Of a stretch of 64,000 bases of DNA, positions 44,888 through 54,235 are shown one piece after another. Numbering within the stretch: position 1 is the first letter of the stretch; each line of letters begins with the position of its first letter. Origin of the DNA: Mediterraneibacter gnavus ATCC 29149 (GTDB taxonomy: Bacteria; Bacillota; Clostridia; Lachnospirales; Lachnospiraceae); the NCBI RefSeq assembly GCF_008121495.1, contig NZ_CP043051.1, positions 2,623,001 through 2,687,000 of the forward strand, in the 5' to 3' direction. A program made the position numbers and the translations under genes. The notes beneath the pieces are model-generated. The model made no database searches. It had not been told where the DNA came from and worked only from the letters and a program-made list of their open reading frames with translations.

Positions 44888-46540
44888 ATGAATAACGGAG
44901 TGAGTAATAATAAAGTGTATGTAGTAGGGCATAAAAATCCAGATACAGATTCGATTTGTTCTGCGATCGCCTATGCTGATTTGAAATCTAAGATCACGGG
45001 AGAAGATTATAGTCCAAGGCGAGCGGGACAGCTCAATGAAGAGACGCAGTATGTGCTGGATCATTTTCAGGTTGAGGCACCGAAGCTGTTGTCGGACTTA
45101 AGAGTGCAGGTCAAAGATGTAGAACTGCGTAACATTGAAGGAATCAAGGGAAGTGTTTCCATCAAGAGTGCGTGGAAATCTATGAAAGAGCTGAATATCA
45201 AGACGCTTCCTGTGACAAGGGACAGCAAACTGGAAGGTCTGATTACCATTGGAGATATCGCGACTTCTTACATGGATGTGTATGACAGCGGGATTCTCTC
45301 CAAGGCAAGGACGCAGTACCGGAATATTGCATCGACCATTGATGGAACCATCATTGCAGGAAATCCACACAGCTATGTGTTGAACGGAAAAGTCGGGATT
45401 CTTGCATCAAGCCGAAAGCTGATGTCGGAATTTGTGGAAGAAAATGATCTGGTGATCTTAGGAGACCGCCAGGAGGCACAGCAGCATGCCGTCGATTTGA
45501 ATGTGAGCTGTATGGTGGTGTGTAACGGAGCACGTGTAGGAGAAGAGATTTTAAAACAGGCAGAAGAAAAAGAAATCGTGATCATTTCTTCTCCGCATGA
45601 TGCATTCACGGTCGCACGTTTGATCAACCAGAGTATTCCGGTGAAGCAGTTTATGACAAGAGAGGGGATCGTGTCTTTCCAGATGGATGACTATGTGGAT
45701 GATGTCAAAGATGTGATGGCACGCAGGAGATTCCGTGACTTCCCAATCCTGGATGAGGCAGGCAATTTCCTGGGATTTATTTCCAGAAGAAGATTGCTCA
45801 ACAGCCGCAGAAAACAGGTGATCCTGGTGGATCACAATGAAAAAAATCAGGCAGTGGACGGTGTGGAAGAAGCAGAGGTTCTGGAAATCATCGATCACCA
45901 CCGTCTGAGCAGTATTGAAACGATGGGTCCGGTATTTTTCCGAAATCAGCCGGTTGGATGTACCGCTACGATCGTTTATCAGATGTATCAGGAAGAGGGA
46001 GTAGAAGTAGAGCCGGTGATCGCATCACTCCTTTGCTCGGCGATCATTTCCGATACCCTGATGTTTCGGTCTCCGACTTGTACACCGTTGGATGAAAGAT
46101 CTGCGAGGAAACTGGCAGAGATCGCAGGGATTGATATTGAGAAGCTGGCACTGGAGATGTTTAATGCAGGAAGTAATCTGAAAGGAAAAACAGCTGAAGA
46201 AATCTGTTTCCTGGATTTCAAACAGTTTACAGTCAACGATATCAACTTTGGAGTTGGTCAGATCAGCTCTATGAGCGCAGAAGAGCTGCGTGAGATCAAA
46301 ACAGAAGTATCCGCTTATCTGGAACAGGCAAGAAAGACACAGGGGCTGGATATGATCTTCTTTATGCTGACCAATATTGTCGCAGAATCTTCAGAACTTT
46401 TATGCGCCGGAAACGGAGCAAGAGAAAAGATGATCTCTGCGTTTGATCTGAAAGGAAATCCGGAGATGATCGAGCTAAAGGGTGTGGTGTCCAGAAAGAA
46501 ACAGCTTGTACCGACACTGGTTTCGGCACTGCAGCAGTAG
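44888..46540 (+). CDS. Manganese-dependent inorganic pyrophosphatase with CBS and DRTGG domains
   Basis: 550 residues of family II pyrophosphatase, which hydrolyses PPi to phosphate. The DHH catalytic domain (VYVVGHKNPDTDSICSAIAY; EIIDHHRLSS) is split by an insert with two CBS domains (PVTRDSKLEGLITIGDIA; RRFRDFPILDEAGNFLGFIS). A DRTGG domain lies between these CBS domains (GTIIAGNPHSYVLNGKV). CBS-PPases are regulated by adenine nucleotides and, when DRTGG is present, by diadenosine polyphosphates. The DHHA2 domain closes the protein. No strong ribosome site (AGGAAG) precedes ATG 44888. TTGACG at 44783 may be the -35, but no clear -10 was found. Confidence 0.95.
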   Translation: MNNGVSNNKVYVVGHKNPDTDSICSAIAYADLKSKITGEDYSPRRAGQLNEETQYVLDHFQVEAPKLLSDLRVQVKDVELRNIEGIKGSVSIKSAWKSMKELNIKTLPVTRDSKLEGLITIGDIATSYMDVYDSGILSKARTQYRNIASTIDGTIIAGNPHSYVLNGKVGILASSRKLMSEFVEENDLVILGDRQEAQQHAVDLNVSCMVVCNGARVGEEILKQAEEKEIVIISSPHDAFTVARLINQSIPVKQFMTREGIVSFQMDDYVDDVKDVMARRRFRDFPILDEAGNFLGFISRRRLLNSRRKQVILVDHNEKNQAVDGVEEAEVLEIIDHHRLSSIETMGPVFFRNQPVGCTATIVYQMYQEEGVEVEPVIASLLCSAIISDTLMFRSPTCTPLDERSARKLAEIAGIDIEKLALEMFNAGSNLKGKTAEEICFLDFKQFTVNDINFGVGQISSMSAEELREIKTEVSAYLEQARKTQGLDMIFFMLTNIVAESSELLCAGNGAREKMISAFDLKGNPEMIELKGVVSRKKQLVPTLVSALQQ

Positions 46541-46552
46541 AAGGAGCAAAAA

Positions 46553-47146
46553 ATGGGAAAACAAGTATGGAAAGCCGGGAATATGGTATATCCACTCCCG
46601 GCAGTGATGGTGAGTACGGCGGACAAGTCCGGAAAGAGCAATATTCTGACGATCGCATGGACGGGCACGATTTGCACTAATCCGGCGATGGTTTATATTT
46701 CTGTCCGTCCGGAGCGATATTCGTATCATATGTTAAAAGAGAGTGGAGAATTTGTTATCAATCTGACAACGGAGCAGCTTGCAAAAGCAACCGATTATTG
46801 CGGAGTACGTTCCGGAAAGGATGTGGACAAATGGAAAGAGGCACATCTGACACCGGCAAAAGCAGAAAAGCTTCAGTATGCACCGGTGATCGAAGAGTGT
46901 CCGGTCAATATCGAATGTAAAGTTACAGAAGTGAAAAAACTGGGAAGCCACCATATGTTTCTGGCGGAAGTTCTGGCAGTACAGATTGATGAGCAGTATT
47001 TGAATGAAAAGAATAAGTTTGAGCTGAATAAGACAGGACTGATGGCATATTCGCATGGAGAGTATCTGTCTCTCGGGAAGAAGATCGGGACATTTGGGTA
47101 CAGTGTGAAAAAGAAAAAGACGAAACATAAGAAAAAGAAAAAATAA
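46553..47146 (+). CDS. Flavin reductase-like FMN-binding protein
   Basis: 197 residues of the flavin reductase/split-barrel family (GNMVYPLPAVMVSTADKSGK, ILTIAWTGTICTNPAMVYIS, EFVINLTTEQLAKATDYCG, HMFLAEVLAVQID). The substrate of such proteins ranges from flavin to small phenolics, and is unknown here. An odd extreme Lys-rich tail (KKKKTKHKKKKK) ends the protein and may bind nucleic acid or membrane. It starts 12 bases after the pyrophosphatase stop and shares its transcript. Confidence 0.88.
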   Translation: MGKQVWKAGNMVYPLPAVMVSTADKSGKSNILTIAWTGTICTNPAMVYISVRPERYSYHMLKESGEFVINLTTEQLAKATDYCGVRSGKDVDKWKEAHLTPAKAEKLQYAPVIEECPVNIECKVTEVKKLGSHHMFLAEVLAVQIDEQYLNEKNKFELNKTGLMAYSHGEYLSLGKKIGTFGYSVKKKKTKHKKKKK

Positions 47147-47147
47147 G

Positions 47148-47211
47148 AAAAAGAACATCCCCGTGGAAGCAAAGTATGAAAACTTTTGAGTTCTGCGGAG
47201 ATGTTCTTTTT
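47148..47211. terminator. Bidirectional terminator between the reductase and galT
   Basis: AAAAAGAACATC (47148-47159) and GATGTTCTTTTT (47200-47211) pair perfectly over 12 bases around a 40-base loop that holds further short pairings. It separates convergent genes. Confidence 0.75.
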
Positions 47212-47235
47212 AGTCACTGTTTCCCGAAATCTATT

Positions 47236-48726
47236 TTATAAAGTCTCAACAAATCTGTCAAATGCAGCGAGTCCTTCGTCTGTGCATTTGTAAACACCGG
47301 CATCTTCCAGGACCTGACAGAAGACCTTTCCGACTTCCTGTTCCAGAATATGCGTGACATTTTCTGCGTTGATCTCCGGATAGGACGGTAGGAAACTTTC
47401 GGTCCAGTCCGCGTGCTTTGCAATGGTCTCATTGCTTCTGATGTCTTTTTTCTCAAGAATATAAGTCTTTAACAGCTCCAGCTCATCTTTGAGACGTGCA
47501 GGGAGTACAGCAAGCCCCATGACTTCGATCAGACCGATATTTTCTTTTTTGATATGATGCAGTTCTTTGTGAGGATGGTATACTCCGAGCGGATGTTCCT
47601 CTGTGGTAATGTTGTTTCTCAAAGTCAGATCCAGCTCATATTTTCCATCCCGCATTCTGGCGATCGGCGTGATCGTATTGTGAGGCTGTCCGTCTGTTTC
47701 AGCAAAAATGAAAGCAGCTTCATCTGTATATCCTCGCCATGCCTGCAGAATGTGGTCTGCAAGGTCGATCACTCTGGTCACATCCTCAGACTGCAGACGG
47801 ATCACAGAGAGCGGCCATTTTACGATGCCTGCTGTGACATCTTCAAAGCCCTTGACAGTAAACTCCTGGATGACAGGCGCTTTTTCCATGGCAAAGGTAT
47901 AATGTCCGCCCTGGAAGTGGTCATGGCTTAAAATAGAACCGCCTACGATCGGAAGATCTGCATTGGATCCGAGGAAATAGTGCGGGAACTGTTTGATAAA
48001 ATCAAACAGCTTGACAAAGGTCTGGCGCTCGATCTTCATCGGAGTATGTTCTCCGTTGAACACGATACAGTGCTCATTGTAGTAGACATAAGGAGAATAC
48101 TGGAATCCCCACTTGCTGTCATTGACCGTGATCGGAATGATGCGGTGATTCTCTCTGGCCGGGTGATCGAGGCGCCCTGCATACCCCTCGTTCTCCATAC
48201 AGAGCTGACATTTCGGGTAAGCCGAAACAGAAGCATTGCGCGCAGCGGCAATGGCTTTCGGATCTTTTTCCGGTTTGGACAGATTGATGGTAATATCCAG
48301 TGTTCCGTAGTCTGTGTCTACATTCCATCTGCGGTCCTTTTTGATCCGGTACCGGCGGATGTAATCGCTGTCCTGACTGAACTTGTAATAAAACTGAGTG
48401 GCGGATTCCGGAGATTCCTGATAATGTCTCCAGAAGTCGTTCTGAACCTGAGCCGGACGCGGCAGCAGGCAGTTCATCAGTCTGGTGTCGAACAGATCAC
48501 GATAGCCGATGCTGTCTTCAATGATGCCGCGTGTAACAGCCTCCTTAAGGAGATCGGCAAGGATGTCTTTCAGCACAAGATCTGTCAGATCACAGGAGAC
48601 ATCTTCCCAGTTGTCTTCATGGAATACATCCAAAAGTAAGTTTGTAGTGTAAATACGTTCACATTCCGGAGTCAGTCCGGTATCAATGCCGTACTGTACC
48701 AGTTTTTTGATAGATTCATATAACAT
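47236..48726 (-). CDS. galT: UDP-glucose--hexose-1-phosphate uridylyltransferase (Firmicutes type)
   Basis: 496 residues, the long GalT form of Gram-positive bacteria. It exchanges UMP between UDP-glucose and galactose-1-phosphate in the Leloir pathway. Blocks seen: ESIKKLVQYGIDTGL, LPRPAQVQNDFWRHY, YPKCQLCMENEGYAGRLDHP, VGGSILSHDHFQGGHYTFAM and NITTEEHPLGVYHPHKELHH. AGAAGGAA precedes ATG 48726. It follows galK by 18 bases in one operon. No galE or galM is nearby. Confidence 0.96.
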   Translation of the reverse strand: MLYESIKKLVQYGIDTGLTPECERIYTTNLLLDVFHEDNWEDVSCDLTDLVLKDILADLLKEAVTRGIIEDSIGYRDLFDTRLMNCLLPRPAQVQNDFWRHYQESPESATQFYYKFSQDSDYIRRYRIKKDRRWNVDTDYGTLDITINLSKPEKDPKAIAAARNASVSAYPKCQLCMENEGYAGRLDHPARENHRIIPITVNDSKWGFQYSPYVYYNEHCIVFNGEHTPMKIERQTFVKLFDFIKQFPHYFLGSNADLPIVGGSILSHDHFQGGHYTFAMEKAPVIQEFTVKGFEDVTAGIVKWPLSVIRLQSEDVTRVIDLADHILQAWRGYTDEAAFIFAETDGQPHNTITPIARMRDGKYELDLTLRNNITTEEHPLGVYHPHKELHHIKKENIGLIEVMGLAVLPARLKDELELLKTYILEKKDIRSNETIAKHADWTESFLPSYPEINAENVTHILEQEVGKVFCQVLEDAGVYKCTDEGLAAFDRFVETL

Positions 48727-48744
48727 GGATAAATTCCTTCTTTC

Positions 48745-49920
48745 TTAGAGAGTCTCCAGTTTCTGTGCACCGCTTCCGATATCAACGGTGTAGAATTCGG
48801 CTTCGTGTCCGACCTTTTCTTTATATGCAGGTCCGATAGTATTGATGAAAGTATCGACAGCGTCATTTTTTACGATACTTACGGTACATCCCCCGAATCC
48901 GCCGCCTGTGATACGGGAACCTACAACACCCGGAATCTGCCATGCAAGATCGACCAGGATATCGATCTCTTCACAGGATACTGCGTAATCATCTCTTAAA
49001 GAGATGTGGGACTGATTCATCAGTTCGCCGAAACGCTCGATGTTGCCTGCTTTTAATGCAGATACCGCTTCGATGGTACGCTGGTTTTCATAAACTGCGT
49101 GTTTCGCACGTTTCTGCTCTACAGGATCTGTGATCACTTCTTTGAATTTTTCAAAGGTATCGATGTCCAGATCACCAAGAGCGTTGATATCCAGTTCTTC
49201 CTGAAGAAGAGAGAGCGCATGGCTGCATTCCTGACGTCTCTGGTTGTACTGAGAGTCAACAAGACTGTGTTTTACTTTACTGTTTGTGATGATGATCTTG
49301 GCGTCTTCCAGTTCTACCGGTGCATACTCATAGGAGAGTGTGCCGGTATCCAAAAAGATCGCGCAGTCTTTTTTGCCCATGGCAACTGCAAACTGATCCA
49401 TGATTCCGCAGTTGCATCCGTTGAAGTTGTTCTCAGAGTACTGTCCGATCAGTGCGATGTCGGTCATGCTTAAGGCATCAAATCCGCAGAGATCTTTTGC
49501 GATTACTCCGGTCAGAACTTCCAGGGATGCGGAAGAGGACAAACCGGAACCGTTCGGAATATTTCCGTAGATCACAAGATCCATTCCACAGTCTACAGAG
49601 TATCCTTTTTCTTTTAATGCCCAGAGAACTCCAAGCGGATAGTTTGCCCAGTTGTATTCCGGCTTGTTGGTCAGATCGTCAAGAGTGGCAGTGATCACAC
49701 CGAGATGATCCAGATTCATAGAATAGAGACGCAAGATACGGTCACTGCGCTTTTTGGCGATTCCGTATGTACCAAGTGTCAGCGCACATGGAAATACGTG
49801 TCCTCCATTGTAATCTGTGTGTTCTCCGATCAGATTCACGCGTCCCGGAGAGAAATAAAAACCGGCATCTTCTGTGCTGCCGAAAAGTTCTTCAAATTTT
49901 TTCATCAAACGTTCTTTCAT
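48745..49920 (-). CDS. galK: Galactokinase
   Basis: 391 residues of the GHMP kinase family. It phosphorylates galactose at C1. Signatures: GRVNLIGEHTDYNGG near residue 28, the ATP loop IPNGSGLSSSASLE and the C-terminal RITGGGFGGCTVSIV. First gene of galK-galT. Promoter on the minus strand at 49969-49997. The divergent AraC regulator at 50076 is the obvious candidate controller. Confidence 0.97.
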   Translation of the reverse strand: MKERLMKKFEELFGSTEDAGFYFSPGRVNLIGEHTDYNGGHVFPCALTLGTYGIAKKRSDRILRLYSMNLDHLGVITATLDDLTNKPEYNWANYPLGVLWALKEKGYSVDCGMDLVIYGNIPNGSGLSSSASLEVLTGVIAKDLCGFDALSMTDIALIGQYSENNFNGCNCGIMDQFAVAMGKKDCAIFLDTGTLSYEYAPVELEDAKIIITNSKVKHSLVDSQYNQRRQECSHALSLLQEELDINALGDLDIDTFEKFKEVITDPVEQKRAKHAVYENQRTIEAVSALKAGNIERFGELMNQSHISLRDDYAVSCEEIDILVDLAWQIPGVVGSRITGGGFGGCTVSIVKNDAVDTFINTIGPAYKEKVGHEAEFYTVDIGSGAQKLETL

Positions 49921-49968
49921 GATGTTGATTCCTCACTTTCCATAGAGACTGAGTATTTTTACAAGTTT

Positions 49969-50037
49969 ATTATAAAAATCAGACTGAAAAAAGTCTATAA
50001 AAAATACGTGCATATATATGGAATTATGTTGTATAAT
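49969..50037. promoter_or_regulatory. Divergent promoters of galKT and the AraC gene
   Basis: Minus strand: TAGACT (49997-49992) and TATAAT (49974-49969), 17-base spacer, for galK. Plus strand: TATAAT (50032-50037) with a weak -35 (TGCATA, 50009-50014) for the AraC gene. The inverted repeat AGACT/AGTCT (49981-49996) reaches the galK -35 box. Confidence 0.6.
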
Positions 50038-50075
50038 AGAGGCGAAGAACAGATTTGGGGAAAGGAAAGAAGAGC

Positions 50076-50912
50076 GTGGAACAGACATACAAATACTCCT
50101 ATAAAGTAGGAGATAATCTTCTGAGTTCTCTTTCCGTTTATAATGTGGGATATCAGCAGTGCGGACCGGAGCAGCAGTGGGGACCGGGAATCCGGGATCA
50201 TTATTGTATCCACCATATTATTTCGGGAAAGGGGACCTATGTGGCAGATAAAAAAGTATATCATCTGGGAGAGGGAGACAGTTTTATTCTGTATCCGGAT
50301 ACAGAGGTCAAGTATTATGCAGATCCGGATGATCCGTGGGAGTACGCATGGGCAGGATTTATGGGAACCGATGCGGCTGTGATGGTACGGGCAACTGATT
50401 TTGCGAGAAAACGGCCGGTGATCGGAAGGGATAAGATTCCGGGAGATTTGATCTGGCGGCAGCTGGAGCAGATCTATCAGGTGAGAGGAACGACATATGA
50501 AGCGGCAGCAGCTATGACAGGAGCTCTTTATACCATGCTGTCCGTGTTTATTCACTATGCGGAAAAAGAAGAGAAAAAAGACGACCTCCGGCAGGTTTAT
50601 GTGGAGCGGGCAAAGGATTATATTGCATCCAGTTACTCCTATCCGATCACGGTGGAGGATGTAGCGGATTATACGGGGATCAGCAGAAGTTATCTCTTTC
50701 GTGCATTTCAAGCATATCAGAAGCAGTCCCCAAAAGAATATCTGACGGAATATCGAATCCGTCAGGCATGCCATCTTCTCAGGGAGACCGGGCTTTCCGT
50801 TGCATCCATTGCGTATTCGGTAGGATTTGAAGATAATCTGTATTTTTCCAAGGCATTCAAAAAGAAGATGCAGATGAGTCCGTCCCAGTACCGGAAGAAT
50901 CACATGCCATAA
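50076..50912 (+). CDS. AraC-family regulator, likely of galactose genes
   Basis: 278 residues. An N-terminal cupin-like sugar-sensing domain (HYCIHHIISGKGTYVADKKV; LGEGDSFILYPDTEVKYYA) precedes two HTH motifs (ITVEDVADYTGISRSYLFRA; LSVASIAYSVGFEDNLYFSK). GTG 50076 is preferred, as GGAAAGGAAAG lies upstream; the in-frame TTG 50055 has no site. Divergent from galK, which AraC activators of sugar operons commonly are. Related by layout to MsmR/RafR-type regulators. Confidence 0.9.
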   Translation: MEQTYKYSYKVGDNLLSSLSVYNVGYQQCGPEQQWGPGIRDHYCIHHIISGKGTYVADKKVYHLGEGDSFILYPDTEVKYYADPDDPWEYAWAGFMGTDAAVMVRATDFARKRPVIGRDKIPGDLIWRQLEQIYQVRGTTYEAAAAMTGALYTMLSVFIHYAEKEEKKDDLRQVYVERAKDYIASSYSYPITVEDVADYTGISRSYLFRAFQAYQKQSPKEYLTEYRIRQACHLLRETGLSVASIAYSVGFEDNLYFSKAFKKKMQMSPSQYRKNHMP

Positions 50913-50958
50913 ATTCAGGAAAAGCCGCATATACTGGCAATAACGAGAAAAAAGGATT

Positions 50959-51666
50959 GTGAGTCAATTGCGTTGGAAATGGATGGGGAGAGTGCTGACA
51001 GTTACCTATGTTTTTTTGTTGCTGGGGATTCAGCCGTTTGTGGATATTCCGGCAGAGAGGGAAGTACAGTCTGTGAGTGCGGATGTGGAGCAGACAGAAG
51101 AAATCAGACCAAAGATCGCACTGACTTTTGATGACGGACCGAGTGCAGCGTATACAGAGAAACTTCTGGACGGGCTGAGAGAGCGGGATGTGCATGCTAC
51201 GTTTTTCCTGATCGGAGAGAATATTGAAAAAGGCGACAATGCTCTGCTGGTGAGGCAGATGGCAAGAGACGGACATCTGATTGGAAATCACACGTATCAT
51301 CATGTTCAGCTGACGAAGATCAAAGAAGAGGAAGCGCTCAAAGAGCTGGAGGAGACGAACCGTCTGATCGAGAAGATCACGGGAAATCCGGTAGAATATG
51401 TAAGACCTCCTTTTGGAGAATTTCCAAAGGGACTTTCCGCAAAAATTTCCATGATCCCGGTTATGTGGACAGTGGATCCGCTGGACTGGTCTGTAAAAGA
51501 TACAGAGAAAATTGTCAGCAAAGTAGTGACGCAGGCAAAAGAAAATGATATGATTCTGTTACATGACTGTTACGGAACCTCTGTGGAGGCGGCCTTGCAG
51601 ATCATAGACAGACTGAAAGAAAAAGGATTTGAATTTGTGACGGCAGACAGATTGCTTCTGCCTTAG
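50959..51666 (+). CDS. Polysaccharide deacetylase (NodB domain)
   Basis: 235 residues. An N-terminal hydrophobic segment (RVLTVTYVFLLLGIQPFV) exports or anchors the protein. The NodB domain follows: ALTFDDGPS (catalytic Asp), HLIGNHTYHH (metal His), YVRPPFGEF and MWTVDPLDW, then ILLHDCYG. These enzymes remove acetyl groups from peptidoglycan or other N-acetylated glycans. GTG 50959 has AAAAAGGA upstream. Substrate not determinable; close in type to PdaA/PgdA-like wall deacetylases. Confidence 0.92.
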   Translation: MSQLRWKWMGRVLTVTYVFLLLGIQPFVDIPAEREVQSVSADVEQTEEIRPKIALTFDDGPSAAYTEKLLDGLRERDVHATFFLIGENIEKGDNALLVRQMARDGHLIGNHTYHHVQLTKIKEEEALKELEETNRLIEKITGNPVEYVRPPFGEFPKGLSAKISMIPVMWTVDPLDWSVKDTEKIVSKVVTQAKENDMILLHDCYGTSVEAALQIIDRLKEKGFEFVTADRLLLP

Positions 51667-51686
51667 AAATAGAGGAGATATATTAG

Positions 51687-52400
51687 ATGAATGAATATTC
51701 CAGAACAGAACTTTTGATCGGAGAAGAGGGGATGGGGAGACTTAAGCAGGCGACTGTCATGGTATTTGGTGTCGGCGGCGTAGGCTCTCACTGTATTGAG
51801 GCACTTGCAAGAAGCGGTGTGGGCAGGCTGATCCTGATCGATAATGACAAGGTTTCTCTGACGAACATCAACCGGCAGTCGATCGCATATCACAGTACCA
51901 TCGGACGGATGAAGACGGAAGTGATGCGGGAGCGGATCCGGGATATCAATCCGGAGATTGTTGTAAAGACTTATGAGACCTTTGTACTGCCGGATAATGT
52001 GGAGGAATTGTTTGAAGAAACTCCGGATTATATCATTGATGCCATCGATACGGTAACGGCAAAGCTGGCGATCGCGGAACTGGCGCAGAGAAGGGAGATC
52101 CCACTGATCAGCAGTATGGGAACCGGCAACAAGCTGCATCCGGAACTGTTTGAAATCACAGACCTGTCAAAGACCAGTATGTGTCCGCTCTGTAAAGTGA
52201 TGCGGCGGGAACTGAAAACAAGAGGGATTCGACATCTGAAAGTATTGTATTCACCGGAAAAACCAGTCGATACGTCCGGACGTGAGACCGGAGAGGACAA
52301 AGGAGCGCGCCGTGTACTTCCGGGCAGCATTTCCTTTGTACCGCCGGTGGCAGGGCTTTTGATCGCAGGAGAGGTCATCCGCGAGATCAGCGGTGTCTGA
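51687..52400 (+). CDS. tcdA: tRNA threonylcarbamoyladenosine dehydratase
   Basis: 237 residues of the ThiF/E1-like family. It cyclises t6A37 of ANN-decoding tRNAs to ct6A using ATP. Seen: RTELLIGEEGMGRLKQATVM, the nucleotide loop FGVGGVGSHCIEALARSG, LIDNDKVSLTNINRQ, DAIDTVTAKLAI and a Cys pair MCPLCKVMRRE. GAGGAG is 9 bases before ATG 51687. It lies 20 bases after the deacetylase and 29 before rarA, so these may share a transcript. Confidence 0.94.
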   Translation: MNEYSRTELLIGEEGMGRLKQATVMVFGVGGVGSHCIEALARSGVGRLILIDNDKVSLTNINRQSIAYHSTIGRMKTEVMRERIRDINPEIVVKTYETFVLPDNVEELFEETPDYIIDAIDTVTAKLAIAELAQRREIPLISSMGTGNKLHPELFEITDLSKTSMCPLCKVMRRELKTRGIRHLKVLYSPEKPVDTSGRETGEDKGARRVLPGSISFVPPVAGLLIAGEVIREISGV

Positions 52401-52429
52401 AATATACAGAAGCCGGCAGGAGGAAGAGT

Positions 52430-53746
52430 ATGGATTTATTTGATTATATGAGAGAAAAAACACAGGAGCAGGAATCTCCCCTGGCATCCAGAATGCGTCC
52501 GCAGACGCTGGAAGAAGTGGTAGGACAGCAGCATATCATAGGGAAAGACAAGCTTTTGTATCGTGCGATCAAGGCGGATAAGCTGGGATCGATCATTTTT
52601 TACGGACCTCCGGGAACAGGAAAGACGACTCTTGCAAAGGTGATTGCACATACGACCAGTGCGGAGTTCAAGCAGATCAATGCCACAGTAGCGGGAAAAA
52701 AAGATATGGAGCAGGTGGTAAATGAAGCGAAAGAACTGCTCGGAATGTATCGCAAAAAAACGATCCTGTTTATTGACGAGATCCACAGATTTAACAAGGG
52801 ACAGCAGGACTATCTGCTTCCATTCGTGGAGGACGGTACCATTACCTTGATCGGAGCAACAACGGAAAATCCGTATTTTGAAGTCAATGGTGCGTTGATT
52901 TCCCGATCCAGTGTATTTGAATTAAAATCTCTGGAGAAAGAAGATATTCGCACTCTGTTGAAACGTGCGGTTTATGATGAGAATAAGGGAATGGGAAGTT
53001 TTCATGCAGAAATCGACGAGGATGCGCTGGAGTTTCTGGCAGATGTATCCGGCGGAGATGCAAGAAGTGCGCTCAATGCCATTGAGCTTGGTGTTTTGAC
53101 GACAGAGCGCAGTGAGGACGGCAAGATTCATATTACGCTGGATGTGGCGTCAGAATGTATTCAAAAGCGGGTTGTGCGCTATGATAAGGGCGGAGACAAT
53201 CATTATGATACGATTTCCGCATTTATCAAAAGTATGCGGGGATCTGATCCCGATGCTGCAGTGTATTATCTGGCAAAAATGCTGTATGCAGGAGAAGATA
53301 TCAAATTTATTGCCCGCAGGATCATGATCTGTGCAGCAGAGGATGTGGGAAATGCAGATCCTGTGGCACTCACGGTGGCTGTCTCCGCAGCACAGGCAGT
53401 GGAGCGGATCGGGATGCCGGAGGCACAGATTATTTTATCGCAGGCAGTACTGTATGTGGCGACTGCGCCAAAAAGTAATTCGGCGGTCAATGCGATTTTT
53501 GCGGCAAATGAAAATGTACGGCAATATAAGACCACGGTTCCGTCACATCTGCAGGATGCACATTACAAGGGTTCTAAAAATCTGGGACATGGGATCGGAT
53601 ATAAATATGCACATGACTATCCGAATCATTATGTAGAACAGCAGTATCTTCCGGATGAAATCAAAAACGCCAGGTTCTACGAACCCGGCGATCTTGGCTA
53701 TGAAAAACAGATCAAAGAGCATTTACAAAAGCTTCGTGAGCAGTAG
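52430..53746 (+). CDS. rarA: Replication-associated recombination protein A (AAA ATPase)
   Basis: 438 residues. An AAA+ ATPase related to clamp loaders that acts at stalled forks. Walker A is FYGPPGTGKTTLAKVIA, Walker B is ILFIDEIHRFNKGQQD, sensor 1 is LIGATTENPYFEV. The C-terminal tetramerisation and helical domains end with the family block YKGSKNLGHGIGYKYAHDYP. GGAGG precedes ATG 52430. Its last 24 bases overlap the convergent DUF4364 gene. Confidence 0.96.
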   Translation: MDLFDYMREKTQEQESPLASRMRPQTLEEVVGQQHIIGKDKLLYRAIKADKLGSIIFYGPPGTGKTTLAKVIAHTTSAEFKQINATVAGKKDMEQVVNEAKELLGMYRKKTILFIDEIHRFNKGQQDYLLPFVEDGTITLIGATTENPYFEVNGALISRSSVFELKSLEKEDIRTLLKRAVYDENKGMGSFHAEIDEDALEFLADVSGGDARSALNAIELGVLTTERSEDGKIHITLDVASECIQKRVVRYDKGGDNHYDTISAFIKSMRGSDPDAAVYYLAKMLYAGEDIKFIARRIMICAAEDVGNADPVALTVAVSAAQAVERIGMPEAQIILSQAVLYVATAPKSNSAVNAIFAANENVRQYKTTVPSHLQDAHYKGSKNLGHGIGYKYAHDYPNHYVEQQYLPDEIKNARFYEPGDLGYEKQIKEHLQKLREQ

Positions 53747-54235
53747 GGTATAGATATCCTGGCTCTGGGAAGCCCAGTTTCCGGCAATGGCTTCAGCTTC
53801 TGATTCGGTAGGAACCGTGAGTTTCAGATCGATCAGGCTGAAGCCGTTTTCTACAATCTGACAGCAGACCTCATATTCATGGTTGGTGTTCAGATAGTAG
53901 TCGGACTTGACAGAAACCTCTTCTTTCAGATCATACTTCTTTTCTTTGAGAAATTCATCAATATCCCGCTGAATGGCAGGGGAAATCTTGTTTTTAAAGT
54001 ATTGGATGGTGTCCAGACCGTTGTCTGTCAGATGATACAGAGTACGGTTGTGGGTCGTTTCCACGCGGAGCAGTCCGGAATGTTCCATTTCAGCGAGTGT
54101 TTCCTGAAGCTTAAAATAAGTTGTGTATTCTTTTTCCAGAATAAATTCGGAAATCTGTGAAGTTGTCAATGGAAAATCCACTTTATCCAGCATGTACAAT
54201 ACGATCAGTTTATACAGTGTATAAGTTTCAGACAT
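53723..54235 (-). CDS. DUF4364 family protein
   Basis: 170 residues of a Clostridia-restricted family. The N-terminal half looks like a winged helix (LPLTTSQISEFIL-type helices: TSQISEFILEKEYTTYFKLQ; LAEMEHSGLLRVETTHNRTL; LTDNGLDTIQYFKNK). The C-terminal half is a beta domain. Probably a DNA-binding regulator, but no target is known. The start overlaps the radical SAM gene's end by 8 bases, giving a coupled pair. Convergent overlap with rarA by 24 bases. Confidence 0.9.
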   Translation of the reverse strand: MSETYTLYKLIVLYMLDKVDFPLTTSQISEFILEKEYTTYFKLQETLAEMEHSGLLRVETTHNRTLYHLTDNGLDTIQYFKNKISPAIQRDIDEFLKEKKYDLKEEVSVKSDYYLNTNHEYEVCCQIVENGFSLIDLKLTVPTESEAEAIAGNWASQSQDIYTLLLTKLL

